Shown here: piece by piece, positions 25,833 to 35,072 of the stretch
How the letters are laid out: every line of letters starts with the position of its first letter
Numbering within the stretch: position 1 is the first letter of the stretch
Assembly (NCBI GenBank): GCA_020852255.1
Contig: JADZBD010000015.1
Location: forward strand, 124,001-188,000
From: Bacteroidia bacterium
GTDB lineage: Bacteria > Bacteroidota > Bacteroidia > JADZBD01
Direction: 5' to 3'
DNA: 64,000 nt
Program-made: the position numbers and the translations under genes
The notes under the pieces: model-generated
The model's input: the letters and a program-made list of their open reading frames with translations, nothing else
Databases searched by the model: none
Told to the model about the DNA's origin: nothing

Positions 25833-26387
25833 ATGAAACACACCTTTTTCTTTTTACCGGCTTTGCTTCTCTGCATCGGTTTTCTCCGCGCTCAGATATA
25901 TACAGGTAAAACCACCGAGATTACTTTTTTCTCCTCGGCTCCGCTGGAGAATATTACCGCAGTAAATAAAGTGGCCAGGCCCCTGGTGAACACAAAAACA
26001 GGTGACGTGCAGATTAAGGTTCCGGTGAGAGGATTCATCTTTGAAAAGCCCCTCATGCAGGAGCATTTCAATGAGAATTACATGGAAACCGATAAATTTC
26101 CCGACGCCACTTTCAAAGGGAAACTGGAGGAAAATATTGATTGGGCCAAAGACGGCACCTACAAGGTGAGCATTAAAGGAACGCTGACGGTGCACGGGGT
26201 TGAAAAAGAAAGAACACTGCCGGCCGTGGTAACCATTAAGGACGGGATCATACAGGTTGAATGTAAATTTGACATTGTGCTCAAGGATCACTCTATTACC
26301 GTACCGGAGCTGGTATTTCAGAAGATCGCGGAGAAAGTGGAAGTGACCATAAAAAGTACACTTCAGGAGTACCATAAAAAACAATAA
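25833..26387 (+). CDS. YceI-family exported lipid-binding-like protein
   Basis: This is a 184-residue protein with a signal peptide (about 1-20). It has the YceI lipocalin-like beta-barrel pattern: GKTTEITFFSSAPLENI, VRGFIFEKPLMQEHFNENYM, YKVSIKGTLTVHGVEKERTLP. Characterised YceI proteins bind polyisoprenoid lipids in the periplasm, and Bacteroidota have many paralogs of unknown ligand. It is the first gene of a plus-strand run and lies 12 bp before the DUF5777-like barrel. The two may form one envelope function. A clear promoter was not found in the 156 bp upstream. Confidence 0.9.
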   Translation: MKHTFFFLPALLLCIGFLRAQIYTGKTTEITFFSSAPLENITAVNKVARPLVNTKTGDVQIKVPVRGFIFEKPLMQEHFNENYMETDKFPDATFKGKLEENIDWAKDGTYKVSIKGTLTVHGVEKERTLPAVVTIKDGIIQVECKFDIVLKDHSITVPELVFQKIAEKVEVTIKSTLQEYHKKQ

Positions 26388-26399
26388 ACGCGCAACATT

Positions 26400-27332
26400 A
26401 TGCGACCATACATCCTGCTTCTGTTCACTCTCACCGCATTCCGGCTGGCCGGGCAGGACGATCTGGAAAAAATGATGCAGGAGCTGGATACCACACCTGA
26501 CGCAAAAGTTTTCGCCACTTTTAAAGCAACGAAAATCATCAACGCCCAGTCAACCGAAACCGTAAAGAAGGGTACACTGGACTTTTGTGTTACGCACCGT
26601 TTCGGGAATATAGGAACCGGCAGCGGAGGCGGCGGTCACACCCTGTACGGGTTCGATGAATCCAGTGATATCAGGCTTTCTTTTGATTACGGAATAACCC
26701 CCACCCTGTCAGCTGGATTTGCCCGAAGTAAGCGGAGAGAAAATCTGGATGCTACCTTGAAATGGAGATTCCTGGAACAAACCCAGCACGACATTCCGCT
26801 GAGTCTGTGCCTGTTCGCCAACGCCGCCTTTTCTCCCATGAAAGCCGGCCAGTTTTATATCGGCGTGCATGACTCATTTGAAAGGAAGCTCAGTCACCGC
26901 ATGGTATTTACCTCCCAGCTGATTATTGCGCGCAAGTTCAGTTCCCGTCTTTCTCTGGAATTGATTGGCAGTTATACGCACCGTAATTTCATACGTGAAT
27001 CCTATAATTCCAATAATGTAGCGGATGTGAACGGTGTGCCGGCGGCCGGCATCGCCGGAAGGTTTAAACTTTCGAGAAGAACATCCGTTGTTTTTGATTA
27101 TTTCTATCCCCTTTCCGCTTATTACAAAGGAAGAGATTTTACGGAGCACCCTCTCTCCATCGGCCTGGAAATAGAAACAGGAGGCCATGTGTTTCACCTG
27201 AACTTCACCAATGCCTCGGGCATTCTGGAATCCTATTTTATTCCGAATACGAGTGACGACTGGCTCGAGGGAGGATTTAAATTCGGATTCAATATATCCA
27301 GGGTATTCACCATTGTGAAACCCAAAATGTGA
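26400..27332 (+). CDS. DUF5777-like outer-membrane beta-barrel protein
   Basis: This is a 310-residue exported protein whose signal peptide ends near AGQDD. The body is a series of barrel strands (GTLDFCVTHRFGNIG, DIRLSFDYGITPTLSAGFARSKR, FHLNFTNASGILESYF). I recognise the DUF5777 family, a Bacteroidota barrel frequently found beside YceI genes. No enzymatic motif is visible. Its stop overlaps the ATG of the next gene by one base (TGATG), so translation of the DUF4271 protein is probably coupled to it. Confidence 0.82.
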   Translation: MRPYILLLFTLTAFRLAGQDDLEKMMQELDTTPDAKVFATFKATKIINAQSTETVKKGTLDFCVTHRFGNIGTGSGGGGHTLYGFDESSDIRLSFDYGITPTLSAGFARSKRRENLDATLKWRFLEQTQHDIPLSLCLFANAAFSPMKAGQFYIGVHDSFERKLSHRMVFTSQLIIARKFSSRLSLELIGSYTHRNFIRESYNSNNVADVNGVPAAGIAGRFKLSRRTSVVFDYFYPLSAYYKGRDFTEHPLSIGLEIETGGHVFHLNFTNASGILESYFIPNTSDDWLEGGFKFGFNISRVFTIVKPKM

Positions 27333-28228
27333 TGCAGGACTCCACGGCGCTTGGGCCTGTAGAATCCGACACGCTGATCTGGGAATCGGTTGCCTTGCGG
27401 AAATTCCGGAAAGATTCCACGCTGGCGCGCAAGAAATGTGATTCTTTGTTCGCAGCATCCGGAATGAAGGAATTCTGTCCCGCCGGAACAACTCCAAATT
27501 CTGTGACCTATGAGATAGCACCCTCTCTTTTCGCTGCACACGCATTACGGCCGGACCATTTCGGAACGGTAAAACACGCCGACCGGGGTGAAGGATGGCT
27601 CAGCGGAATCCTTCTGACGATACTTCTTCTGGCGGCCATTCTGAACTGGCGGTATTTCAATCGTGTGAAAACCCTTGCAGACGCATTTGTTCTCAACCGC
27701 TTCGTAAGTCAGCTTGTTAGGGAAGAGAATGTTTTTCTCAACCGGGTGAATCTTCTGCTCAGCCTGCTTTATCTTCTTACCGCAGGTGCTTTTGCGCAAA
27801 TCAGCCTGGGAGTGCTAGGCATAGATCTGTTTCCCGGTATGGCACCCGGCCTGCTCTTTATGCTCCTCTGCGGCGGGCTGGTAGCGGGCTTTTCCATTAA
27901 AATGTTGATCATTATGACCAGCGGATTTATCTTCGATCAGCCACGTGCCGCAACAGAATATACCTTTTCTATCTTTCTCTATAACCAGATGGCAGCGCTG
28001 CTTCTCATTCCCATCCTGGCCGGTCTTCTCTATATCTCCGCCATTGATCCATATGTGTTGGTGATTACCGGGATAGGACTCCTTACCGCATTTTACCTTT
28101 TCCGGCTCTTCCGGGTGGTCTCCGGAAGTTTAGCCACACCTACCGTTTCCGGATATTATCTCTTTTTGTATCTTTGCACCCTTGAAATTTTACCCGCCGC
28201 TATGGCTGTTAAGTTTATAGTGGGGTGA
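27332..28228 (+). CDS. DUF4271 integral membrane protein
   Basis: This is a 298-residue membrane protein. A soluble N-terminal stretch (about 1-85) is followed by about six to seven hydrophobic helices (about 88-298), with FNRVKTLADAFVLNRF and FIFDQPRAATEY in the loops, as in DUF4271. The function is unknown. In this phylum the gene usually lies just upstream of uroporphyrinogen-III synthase, as here. The ATG at 27332 overlaps the previous stop (TGATG). An in-frame GTG three bases upstream is an alternative start. Confidence 0.85.
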   Translation: MQDSTALGPVESDTLIWESVALRKFRKDSTLARKKCDSLFAASGMKEFCPAGTTPNSVTYEIAPSLFAAHALRPDHFGTVKHADRGEGWLSGILLTILLLAAILNWRYFNRVKTLADAFVLNRFVSQLVREENVFLNRVNLLLSLLYLLTAGAFAQISLGVLGIDLFPGMAPGLLFMLLCGGLVAGFSIKMLIIMTSGFIFDQPRAATEYTFSIFLYNQMAALLLIPILAGLLYISAIDPYVLVITGIGLLTAFYLFRLFRVVSGSLATPTVSGYYLFLYLCTLEILPAAMAVKFIVG

Positions 28229-28252
28229 TTTTCAGGCATAAGCAAAGGCTGA

Positions 28253-29020
28253 ATGGCTAAAAAAGAAGAGCTGGTTAAGATCAAGAGTATCCTGGTCACC
28301 CAACCGAAGCCAGAAGGGGATAAATCTCCTTATTTCGACCTCCAGAAAAAGTTCAATTTAAAAGTGGATTTCCGCCCTTTCATACATGTGGAAGGAGTTC
28401 CTGCAAAGGATTTCAGAACGCAGAAAGTAAATATCCTTGATCACACGGCGGTGATCATGACCAGCCGCAACGCAGTGGATCACTTTTTCCGTATGTGCAA
28501 CGAATTGCGTTTAGCAGTGCCGGAAACGATGAAATACTTCTGTATATCCGAGTCTACCGCATACTACCTTCAAAAATATGTACTCTTCCGCAAGCGGAAG
28601 ATCTTTCACGGAAAGCAGACTTTTCTGGATCTCATTGATATCATAAAAAAGCACAAGGAGGAAAAGTTTCTCCTTCCCTGTTCGGATATTTACAAGGATG
28701 AAATTCCCGAGGTACTGGATCAACATGGCATCCAGTATACCAAAGCCATCATCTACCGGACGGTTTGCAGCGATCTTTCAGATCTGGCCAATGTTAACTA
28801 CGACTGCCTGGTCTTCTTCTCCCCTTCCGGGATCACATCGTTGCTGAAAAACTTCCCGAAGTTCAGGCAAAATAAAACCCTGATTGCCGCGTTTGGCGCC
28901 ACCACTTCAAAGGCCGTAGAAGACGCGGGGTTGCGACTGGATATTCATGCCCCTCAGCCGCAAAGTCCTTCCATGACAATGGCTCTGGAACAATACATCA
29001 AGAAAGCGGGTAAACGATAG
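28253..29020 (+). CDS. hemD: Uroporphyrinogen-III synthase
   Basis: This enzyme cyclises hydroxymethylbilane to uroporphyrinogen III in haem and sirohaem synthesis. The 255-residue protein shows the weakly conserved two-lobe HemD pattern: SILVTQPKPEGDKSPYFDL at the start, TSRNAVDHFF, CISESTAYYLQKY, LLPCSDIYKDEIPEVL, IYRTV, VFFSPSGITSLLKNF and AFGATTSKAVEDAG. HemD sequences diverge strongly, but this series is typical of the Bacteroidota version. The other haem genes are not in the window. It sits in the conserved run DUF4271-hemD-rnpA-yidD. Confidence 0.88.
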   Translation: MAKKEELVKIKSILVTQPKPEGDKSPYFDLQKKFNLKVDFRPFIHVEGVPAKDFRTQKVNILDHTAVIMTSRNAVDHFFRMCNELRLAVPETMKYFCISESTAYYLQKYVLFRKRKIFHGKQTFLDLIDIIKKHKEEKFLLPCSDIYKDEIPEVLDQHGIQYTKAIIYRTVCSDLSDLANVNYDCLVFFSPSGITSLLKNFPKFRQNKTLIAAFGATTSKAVEDAGLRLDIHAPQPQSPSMTMALEQYIKKAGKR

Positions 29021-29043
29021 TCCTGATTTTGCTACCTTTAAAG

Positions 29044-29403
29044 GTGCGGCAAACCTTTCCCAAAAAAGAACGGCTCTACAGCAGGAAACTTCTGGAATCT
29101 CTGGTGCAGAACGGTAACATTTTAAACCAGTATCCGTTACACATTAAGTGGATGGAAGCCGATCTGAAGGAAAAGGTAAAGGCCAGGGTAGCCTTTGCGG
29201 TGCCGAAAAGAAGTTTTAAAAAAGCCGTGGACCGCAACAGGCTAAAAAGAAGAATGCGGGAAGCGTGGAGAAGAAACAAGCAGGGGCTCAGCCTTAGCGG
29301 GATCGCCCTCTTACTCGTTTATACCGCACGGAAGGAAGAAACCTATGAAGTGATTGAACGAAGCATGAAAGGATGGATGTTAAAAATTGCTAAGAAGTCG
29401 TGA
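29044..29403 (+). CDS. rnpA: Ribonuclease P protein component
   Basis: This basic protein subunit helps the RNase P RNA mature tRNA 5' ends. Visible are [16 protein letters not shown] at the N-terminus, [28 protein letters not shown] (the RNA-binding RNR region) and a C-terminal helix. The GTG at 29044 gives a 119-residue protein that starts like relatives ([11 protein letters not shown]). A TTG at 29029 in the same frame would add five residues. The stop overlaps the GTG start of yidD by 4 bases (GTGA). Confidence 0.93.
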   Translation: MRQTFPKKERLYSRKLLESLVQNGNILNQYPLHIKWMEADLKEKVKARVAFAVPKRSFKKAVDRNRLKRRMREAWRRNKQGLSLSGIALLLVYTARKEETYEVIERSMKGWMLKIAKKS

Positions 29404-29636
29404 ATCGTATGATCAGCACGATCTTTGTAGCACTGATCAGGTTCTATCAGGGCGCAATCAGTCCCTACCTCATGCCGTCCTGCAGGTACATTCCTACCTG
29501 TTCCTGTTACGGGCTGGAGGCCGTGCAGAAACACGGACCCTGGAAGGGAGGATGGCTGACGATCAAACGTTTCTGTTCCTGCGCACCCTGGGGCGGACAC
29601 GGGTATGATCCGGTGCCGGAAACAGAAAAGAAATAA
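29400..29636 (+). CDS. yidD: Membrane protein insertion efficiency factor YidD
   Basis: This is a small (78-residue) membrane-associated protein that aids YidC-dependent insertion. It has the YidD pattern: [32 protein letters not shown], then [12 protein letters not shown] and [12 protein letters not shown]. The usual TCSxY motif reads TCSCY here, which with CRY and CSC makes an unusually Cys-rich version. GTG 29400 overlaps the rnpA stop, and ATG 29409 is an alternative. The rnpA-yidD pairing is widespread, although yidC and rpmH are absent here. Confidence 0.92.
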   Translation: MNRMISTIFVALIRFYQGAISPYLMPSCRYIPTCSCYGLEAVQKHGPWKGGWLTIKRFCSCAPWGGHGYDPVPETEKK

Positions 29637-29654
29637 AAAAAGAGAATACTGAAG

Positions 29655-31427
29655 ATGAGAACATGGAGAAATAAAATTATTGCTGTTACCGTAGTTGCGG
29701 TAGCAACAGTGTCGTTCACCTTTGTTGATGCCTACTTTGAGATCTCTAAAAACATGGAGATTATGCATTCGGCTGTGAAGGAACTCAACGCCTATTATGT
29801 GGATGAAATCAAACCGGGAGACCTGATCACCAAAGGTATAGACGGAATGCTTAATTCACTGGACCCCTACACGGAATATTATCCGGAAAGTGAGGTGGAA
29901 GATTACAAGACCCAGCTTACAGGGCAATACGGAGGCATTGGTTCGCTGGTACAAAAACAGGGTGATTACGTGATTATTTCTGAGCCCTATGAAGGATTTC
30001 CGGCTCAGAAGGCCGGACTGATCGCCGGCGACATGATCCTGGAGGTTAACGGACAGAGTGTAAAGGGAAAAACCACAGGTGATGTGAGCAAACTGCTCAA
30101 GGGAGTTCCCAACACTCCTGTAAAACTGCTCATTCAGAGGGAGGGTGAAAAAAATCCTTTCGAAAAAAATCTTATACGGGAAGAGATCAAGATTAAAAAT
30201 GTTCCTTATTACGGTATGCTGAATGATTCGGTAGGCTATATTAAACTGACAGGATTTACCGAGGATGCCGGCGAGGAGGTGGCCCGCGCTTTTACGGATT
30301 TGAAAACAGAAAAAAAGATGAAGGCGCTGGTATTTGATCTCCGCGGTAACGGAGGAGGGCTCCTTAAAGAAGCTGTTGAAATCGTGAATCATTTTGTGGA
30401 AAAGGGCTCCCTCATTGTTTCACAAAAAGCAAAAGTGAAAGAAATGAATCGCACGCATTATGCAGAAAAACCGCCGCTCGACACTAAAATGCCCATGGTG
30501 GTACTGGTGGATAAGGGATCTGCTTCTGCCTCCGAGATTGTTTCAGGCGCATTACAGGACCTGGATCGTGCAGTAGTCATCGGACAGCGCTCCTTCGGGA
30601 AAGGATTGGTTCAGCAAACCATTCAGCTGGTGTACAATACACAGATCAAAATCACTACAGCGAAGTATTATACCCCCAGCGGGCGTTGCATACAGGCCCT
30701 CGACTATTTTCATAAAAATCCCGACGGTACAGCTGACAAAGTTCCTGATTCACTCATGAAGGAATTTAAGACCCGTGCCGGGCGACTGGTGTACGACGGC
30801 AGTGGTATCTTTCCTGACCTCATTCTTGACGCAAAAAAATACAGCCCCATCGCTGTCAGCCTTTCCAACAAAAACCTTCTCTTTGATTATGCTTCTCTTT
30901 ACAAGCGCAATCACCCGGGCATCTCAGATGCGGGCACTTTCCGCCTGTCGGACACCGATTACCAGGAATTCATCAAATTCCTGGAGGGGAAAGAATATGA
31001 TTACACCACAAAAAGTTCCAAACTTCTTGAAGATCTTCAGAAAAGCCTGGAGGAAGAAAAAAAGCTGGAAGACTCCCGTGCAGAATTGGATGAGTTGAAG
31101 AAGAAGCTGGTTCACGATAAAAAATCCGATCTGATAAAGTACCAGGATGAAATCCGCCTGTTGCTGGAAAATGAAATTTGCGCACGGTATTATTTCCAGA
31201 AAGGGCGTATTCGTTCCTCCCAAAAAAACGATCCGGAAATTGTAGAAGCACTGAAAACACTTGCCAGCTATTCTCTGTATTCACAGATCCTCCGGGGAGA
31301 AGGAAAATATAAAGTGATCGGTAAACCTTCTGTGGTGCAAAAAACCAGTACCGGTAGCAGCGACGTAAAAAAAGAGGAAAAGCAGGAAGAGAAGGACAAA
31401 AAAGAAAAGAAGAATAAAAAGGGCTGA
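29655..31427 (+). CDS. Carboxyl-terminal processing protease, S41 family
   Basis: This is a periplasmic serine protease of 590 residues. A signal/anchor helix (about 7-27) and the N-terminal DPYTEYYPESE region precede a PDZ domain (about 90-170, AGLIAGDMILEVNGQSVKGK). The catalytic core has VFDLRGNGGG and the dyad Ser291 (GSASASEIVSG) and Lys316 (FGKGLVQQ), spaced as in Tsp/CtpA. A long C-terminal extension (about 430-590) is coiled coil and ends in a Lys/Glu-rich tail. CtpA-type enzymes trim or degrade envelope proteins; T9SS or peptidoglycan-related substrates are possible, but this is inference. It is 18 bp after yidD. Confidence 0.93.
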   Translation: MRTWRNKIIAVTVVAVATVSFTFVDAYFEISKNMEIMHSAVKELNAYYVDEIKPGDLITKGIDGMLNSLDPYTEYYPESEVEDYKTQLTGQYGGIGSLVQKQGDYVIISEPYEGFPAQKAGLIAGDMILEVNGQSVKGKTTGDVSKLLKGVPNTPVKLLIQREGEKNPFEKNLIREEIKIKNVPYYGMLNDSVGYIKLTGFTEDAGEEVARAFTDLKTEKKMKALVFDLRGNGGGLLKEAVEIVNHFVEKGSLIVSQKAKVKEMNRTHYAEKPPLDTKMPMVVLVDKGSASASEIVSGALQDLDRAVVIGQRSFGKGLVQQTIQLVYNTQIKITTAKYYTPSGRCIQALDYFHKNPDGTADKVPDSLMKEFKTRAGRLVYDGSGIFPDLILDAKKYSPIAVSLSNKNLLFDYASLYKRNHPGISDAGTFRLSDTDYQEFIKFLEGKEYDYTTKSSKLLEDLQKSLEEEKKLEDSRAELDELKKKLVHDKKSDLIKYQDEIRLLLENEICARYYFQKGRIRSSQKNDPEIVEALKTLASYSLYSQILRGEGKYKVIGKPSVVQKTSTGSSDVKKEEKQEEKDKKEKKNKKG

Positions 31428-31471
31428 GGACAATAATCCCCTGAATTTCACGTTCTTTGGGAGTCATCCCC

Positions 31472-33037
31472 ATGGCTCCGTTACGTAAAGACATCCATTC
31501 CGGTATTTTCTTTTTCGGTCTTCTCCTGATCACCGCCGGTCTGCCGCTTTCCAAGTTTCTAATGAGTTTATCTTTTATGCTGCTGGCGGGGAACTGGCTG
31601 CTGGAAGGACTGTTTCGTGAAAAATGGAGTCGCTTCCGTGAATTTCCCACACTATGGCTCCTCCTTGGTTTTTACCTCCTTCACTTCCCGGTGCTTATCT
31701 GGACCTCCGATCTGCAGGGCTGGTATGCGGACGCGCGTGTAAAATTTCCTCTCTTTCTTCTACCGTTGATCATCGGCACTTCCACTCCCCTCTCTGGTGT
31801 TCAGTGGAAATGGTTACTGCGCTGCTTTACCGCTGCGGTAGTGTTGAAATCACTGATCGGAATGGGGATTTATCTGCGGCTTTGGGGGCAGGCATACGCC
31901 GACGTACGCGAGATCACCGGCAGTCTTTCACATATTCGCTTTTCACTGATGCTGTGCCTGAATATACTGCTGCTCTATTTCATGGAGTTCAGAGGTGCAG
32001 GCATCAGAAAAAAGCTGGTGACAATAGCCATTTGCCTTTGGATGCTGGTTATGCTGGTGTTGCTGCGCAATCTAACAGGCATGATGATCCTGGGAACCTG
32101 CGGTTTGATACTGTTTCTGCTTTATCTGTTTCGTTCCGGGAAAAACAAGATTACATGGGGTATCGGAACATTGGTGCTGGCCTGCATCGTGTTTGCCGGA
32201 TGGCGGACCCATGATGTTTACACCACCTGGTTTATTCCGAAACATACCGAGATTCTGCCGGGTGCAGTTTCTGCAGGTGGAGAAATCTATATCCACGACA
32301 GCAGCATGAATGCGCTGGAGAATGGTTACCGCTTAGGAGAATATATTGCCTGGACCGAATTGCAGCTTGCATGGAACGACCGAAGCGTAATCAGCTATAA
32401 CGGAAAAGACCGCCGGGGTCATGAGCTGAGATTTACACTCTTGCGATTTCTTACTTCCAAAGGTCTGAGAAAGGATGCTGCGTCCATCGGCACATTAACC
32501 CGGTCGGAAATAGCTGCGATAGAGGATGGGATCGCGAACGTAGTATATCTCACAGAAGACCCTATCACGTGCCGTATTCACCAGGTGCTGTGGGAACTGA
32601 ATGATTACACCTCAGGCGGAGCCGATCCCAGCGGTCATTCTGTTACCCAGCGCTTTGAATTCTGGAAAGCGGCGATGTATTGCTGGAAGATGAATTTTTG
32701 GATCGGAACGGGCCCGGGCGATGTGGAAGCCTGCATGCAGGAAGCGTATACTGCCATAAACAGTCCGCTGAACAAGGAGAACCGGCTTCGCCCGCATAAC
32801 CAGTATTTGAGTGTAGCGGCAGGAATGGGACTTTTCGGATTATGCGCTTTTCTGGGTATGCTCCTCATTCCGCTCTTCCTTCGCAGGCACAGAAAAATCC
32901 TCTACTTTATTTTTGTTGCGATGATGGCTATGAGTATGCTAACGGAAGATACGCTGGAGACACAGGTGGGCGTAACGCTCTTTGCACTTTTCAGCAGTCT
33001 ATTGCTGTTTCACTTTCCTCAGACGAAAGAAGAATAA
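31472..33037 (+). CDS. O-antigen ligase/polymerase-like membrane protein
   Basis: This is a 521-residue polytopic membrane protein with about ten hydrophobic helices and one large periplasmic region (about 245-430). Near the end of that region lies RPHNQYLSVAAGMGLFG, the Wzy_C/WaaL-type motif with the conserved His. Ligases of this group move a glycan from undecaprenyl diphosphate to lipid A core or to protein. The acceptor cannot be read from the sequence. ATG 31472 is preferred over a TTG at 31457. It lies 44 bp after the protease gene, and its 3' end overlaps by 19 bp the convergent GT4 gene of a three-gene glycosyltransferase unit, which fits a role in surface polysaccharide. Confidence 0.85.
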   Translation: MAPLRKDIHSGIFFFGLLLITAGLPLSKFLMSLSFMLLAGNWLLEGLFREKWSRFREFPTLWLLLGFYLLHFPVLIWTSDLQGWYADARVKFPLFLLPLIIGTSTPLSGVQWKWLLRCFTAAVVLKSLIGMGIYLRLWGQAYADVREITGSLSHIRFSLMLCLNILLLYFMEFRGAGIRKKLVTIAICLWMLVMLVLLRNLTGMMILGTCGLILFLLYLFRSGKNKITWGIGTLVLACIVFAGWRTHDVYTTWFIPKHTEILPGAVSAGGEIYIHDSSMNALENGYRLGEYIAWTELQLAWNDRSVISYNGKDRRGHELRFTLLRFLTSKGLRKDAASIGTLTRSEIAAIEDGIANVVYLTEDPITCRIHQVLWELNDYTSGGADPSGHSVTQRFEFWKAAMYCWKMNFWIGTGPGDVEACMQEAYTAINSPLNKENRLRPHNQYLSVAAGMGLFGLCAFLGMLLIPLFLRRHRKILYFIFVAMMAMSMLTEDTLETQVGVTLFALFSSLLLFHFPQTKEE

Positions 33038-34095
33038 AAATCAAAGGTTTTCCGTGCACACCGCTCCCATGTAAATTGCTGCGCATGAACCACACCCTGA
33101 GCTGTTTTCCCGGGAGATGCATTGAGTGTAGCTTTGAGTCCTTCTGCAATACTATCGGGTTCAAATGGATCACATTTCACCGCATTCTCGCTGCAAACCT
33201 CGGGCAGAGAACCATATTGTCCGATCAGCACGGGAATTCCCATGGCCATGGCTTCCAGTGCAGGTAAGCCGAAACCTTCATAATAGGTACACATCGCCAC
33301 AGCCGAAGCATGACGGTAATAATACGTGAGCTGCGTATCGTTGAGATAGCCGGTTACCTTAACAACATCCTGCAGACCCAAATCTGCGATCTCCTTCTCA
33401 ATCTCTTCCCATCCCATTCCTCTGTCGCCTGCCAGCACCAGGTCAAAGCTCCGTTGCAATCCCGCCCGATGGAAACCTCTCAGCAAACCGAGTACATTCT
33501 TCCTGATCGAAACAAGTCCGGCAAAAAGAATGTAGGTCCTGTTCGTATGGGGTAGATCCCTGACTTTAAGGGGAGCCTGATTCAGGTCGGTCCGAAGGCC
33601 AAGGTGTGTCACGATCAACCGCTTACCATGATTTGGAAAAAGTTCGTCCAGGTCGCGGGCTGTGCGCTGGCTTACACATATGATGCCATCGCATGCTTTT
33701 ACCATTGCGGATACTCTTTCCCACATAACCTTTCTGAACTTAGAATCCGTATAGCCCGGAATTTCATAATATGGCTTTTTAAAAATGGCGAGATCATGAA
33801 TGGTGATGATCACAGGCGACTTCCCGCTTTTATAGAAGAATGCATCCGTGCAGTGAACCAGATCAAATTTCTTCAGCGGCAGCCCTAATCCGTGCCAGTA
33901 ACTTTCCGTGCCGGGAAAAGACAATCCATAGGCGGAATACTTTCTCCGGGACAGTTTATATAGAAAGGAAAGTTCCATCTCCTTGCTGAACGCAGGTAAA
34001 CTCAGCAATGCTTTCGAAAGTTCAAGGCAATAGGTCCCTATCCCTCCTCTTCGGGCCGATAATGCTCCGGTAGCTTCCAGACCAATTGTTTTCAT
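33019..34095 (-). CDS. Glycosyltransferase family 4 (GT-B fold)
   Basis: This is a 358-residue cytoplasmic glycosyltransferase. The N-terminal Rossmann domain has the GGIGTY acceptor-side loop. The C-terminal domain has YILFAGLVSIRKNVLGLL and the nucleotide-sugar motif MCTYYEGFGLPALEAMAMG with the EX7E pair, followed by GSLPEV. GT4 enzymes are retaining and often transfer mannose, glucose or GlcNAc; the sugar cannot be predicted. It is the last of three co-directional genes (GT2, GT9, GT4) and overlaps the GT9 gene by 4 bases (ATGA). The 3' end overlaps the convergent O-antigen-ligase-like gene by 19 bp. Confidence 0.92.
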   Translation of the reverse strand: MKTIGLEATGALSARRGGIGTYCLELSKALLSLPAFSKEMELSFLYKLSRRKYSAYGLSFPGTESYWHGLGLPLKKFDLVHCTDAFFYKSGKSPVIITIHDLAIFKKPYYEIPGYTDSKFRKVMWERVSAMVKACDGIICVSQRTARDLDELFPNHGKRLIVTHLGLRTDLNQAPLKVRDLPHTNRTYILFAGLVSIRKNVLGLLRGFHRAGLQRSFDLVLAGDRGMGWEEIEKEIADLGLQDVVKVTGYLNDTQLTYYYRHASAVAMCTYYEGFGLPALEAMAMGIPVLIGQYGSLPEVCSENAVKCDPFEPDSIAEGLKATLNASPGKTAQGVVHAQQFTWERCARKTFDFYSSFV

Positions 34096-35072
34096 TTCCG
34101 GATCTTTAAAAGTTCATCGGCAATGCGGGCTGCTTCCACTTCACGGATGCAGTGACAATTGCCCGACTTACGGCAATCCGAACAATTCTTGTCCAGTGCA
34201 AAGGCCATGGCTTTTGATCCCAGTGGTCCCCATCTCCCGATATGAATAGGTCGCATGGGCGCGTAGATGCCGAGTGCCTGAATACCCAAAGCAGCGGCCA
34301 GATGAAGTGGTCCGGTACTGGCCGCTACCAGCGCATCCGAAACTGAAATCAATTGCATGAATTCCGGCAGAGAAAGCTTACCGGTAATGTCTGTCACCTT
34401 TTCACCGGCGATCCATTCCCTGAGCATTGACCCTTCCTGTGCGGTACCGGAAACCATAACATGAAAGTTTTCCGTGGGGAGCATTTTGATCAAAGCCGAA
34501 TAATTAGACAAACCCCATTCTCTCGCGCTTCCTTTAGATCTTGGATGAAGGATGAGATTCACTTTTCCGGGTACGAGCAGTGACTTTACTTTTTCCGAAA
34601 CTTCCGGCTTGCGTAAAACCTGCATGGTTCGGATTTCATCAAGAGAGAAATGTGCTTTTAATCCTAATGGAGCCCCCAGCTTCAGATTCAGTTGCGCTTC
34701 GTGCAGATCAGAGTTCTTTCTTCCCAAGTTCAAACGCTCCGTGCAGGTCCACCAGTGATAGAAACGATGAGAAGTACCTATTCTTTTTGGAATGCCTGCC
34801 TTTTTTGCCATAGCAGCCAGGGCGCTTTTCGGGAAAACATGAAGGATAATATCCGCTCGCATCCTTCTCCAATCATCTACGCTCCTGAGTTCATCCACAG
34901 AGTAGAATTCATCTACTGAAGGGCACGATTTGATCACGGGCTGCGTGTATCCGCGACCCAAAAAAAGAATTTGATTCGCGGGATCCAGGTTTTTCAAAGC
35001 TACCGCGAGCGGTAACGTGAGAACCACATCTCCGATGCTGTCTGTTCTGCTTATGAGAATTCTATTACCCAC
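34092..35072 (-). CDS. Glycosyltransferase family 9 (heptosyltransferase-like)
   Basis: This is a 326-residue protein with a GTG start. It shows the GT9 pattern: RILISRTDSIGDVVLTLPLA at the N-terminus, LILHPRSKGSAREWG at the domain junction, and SDALVAASTGPLHLAAALG (the nucleotide-sugar loop) followed by GIYAPMRPIHIGRW. Relatives add heptose to lipopolysaccharide inner core. In Bacteroidota the donor may differ. The C-terminus carries a CSDCRKSGNCHC cluster, common in GT9 proteins of this phylum and possibly structural. It overlaps the GT2 gene by 8 bases and the GT4 gene by 4, so the three are surely co-transcribed. Confidence 0.92.
   Translation of the reverse strand: MGNRILISRTDSIGDVVLTLPLAVALKNLDPANQILFLGRGYTQPVIKSCPSVDEFYSVDELRSVDDWRRMRADIILHVFPKSALAAMAKKAGIPKRIGTSHRFYHWWTCTERLNLGRKNSDLHEAQLNLKLGAPLGLKAHFSLDEIRTMQVLRKPEVSEKVKSLLVPGKVNLILHPRSKGSAREWGLSNYSALIKMLPTENFHVMVSGTAQEGSMLREWIAGEKVTDITGKLSLPEFMQLISVSDALVAASTGPLHLAAALGIQALGIYAPMRPIHIGRWGPLGSKAMAFALDKNCSDCRKSGNCHCIREVEAARIADELLKIRK

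Noticed and set aside
26874-27545. 223-codon open frame on the minus strand.
   Set aside because: It spans the junction of the DUF5777 and DUF4271 genes on the opposite strand and has no support.
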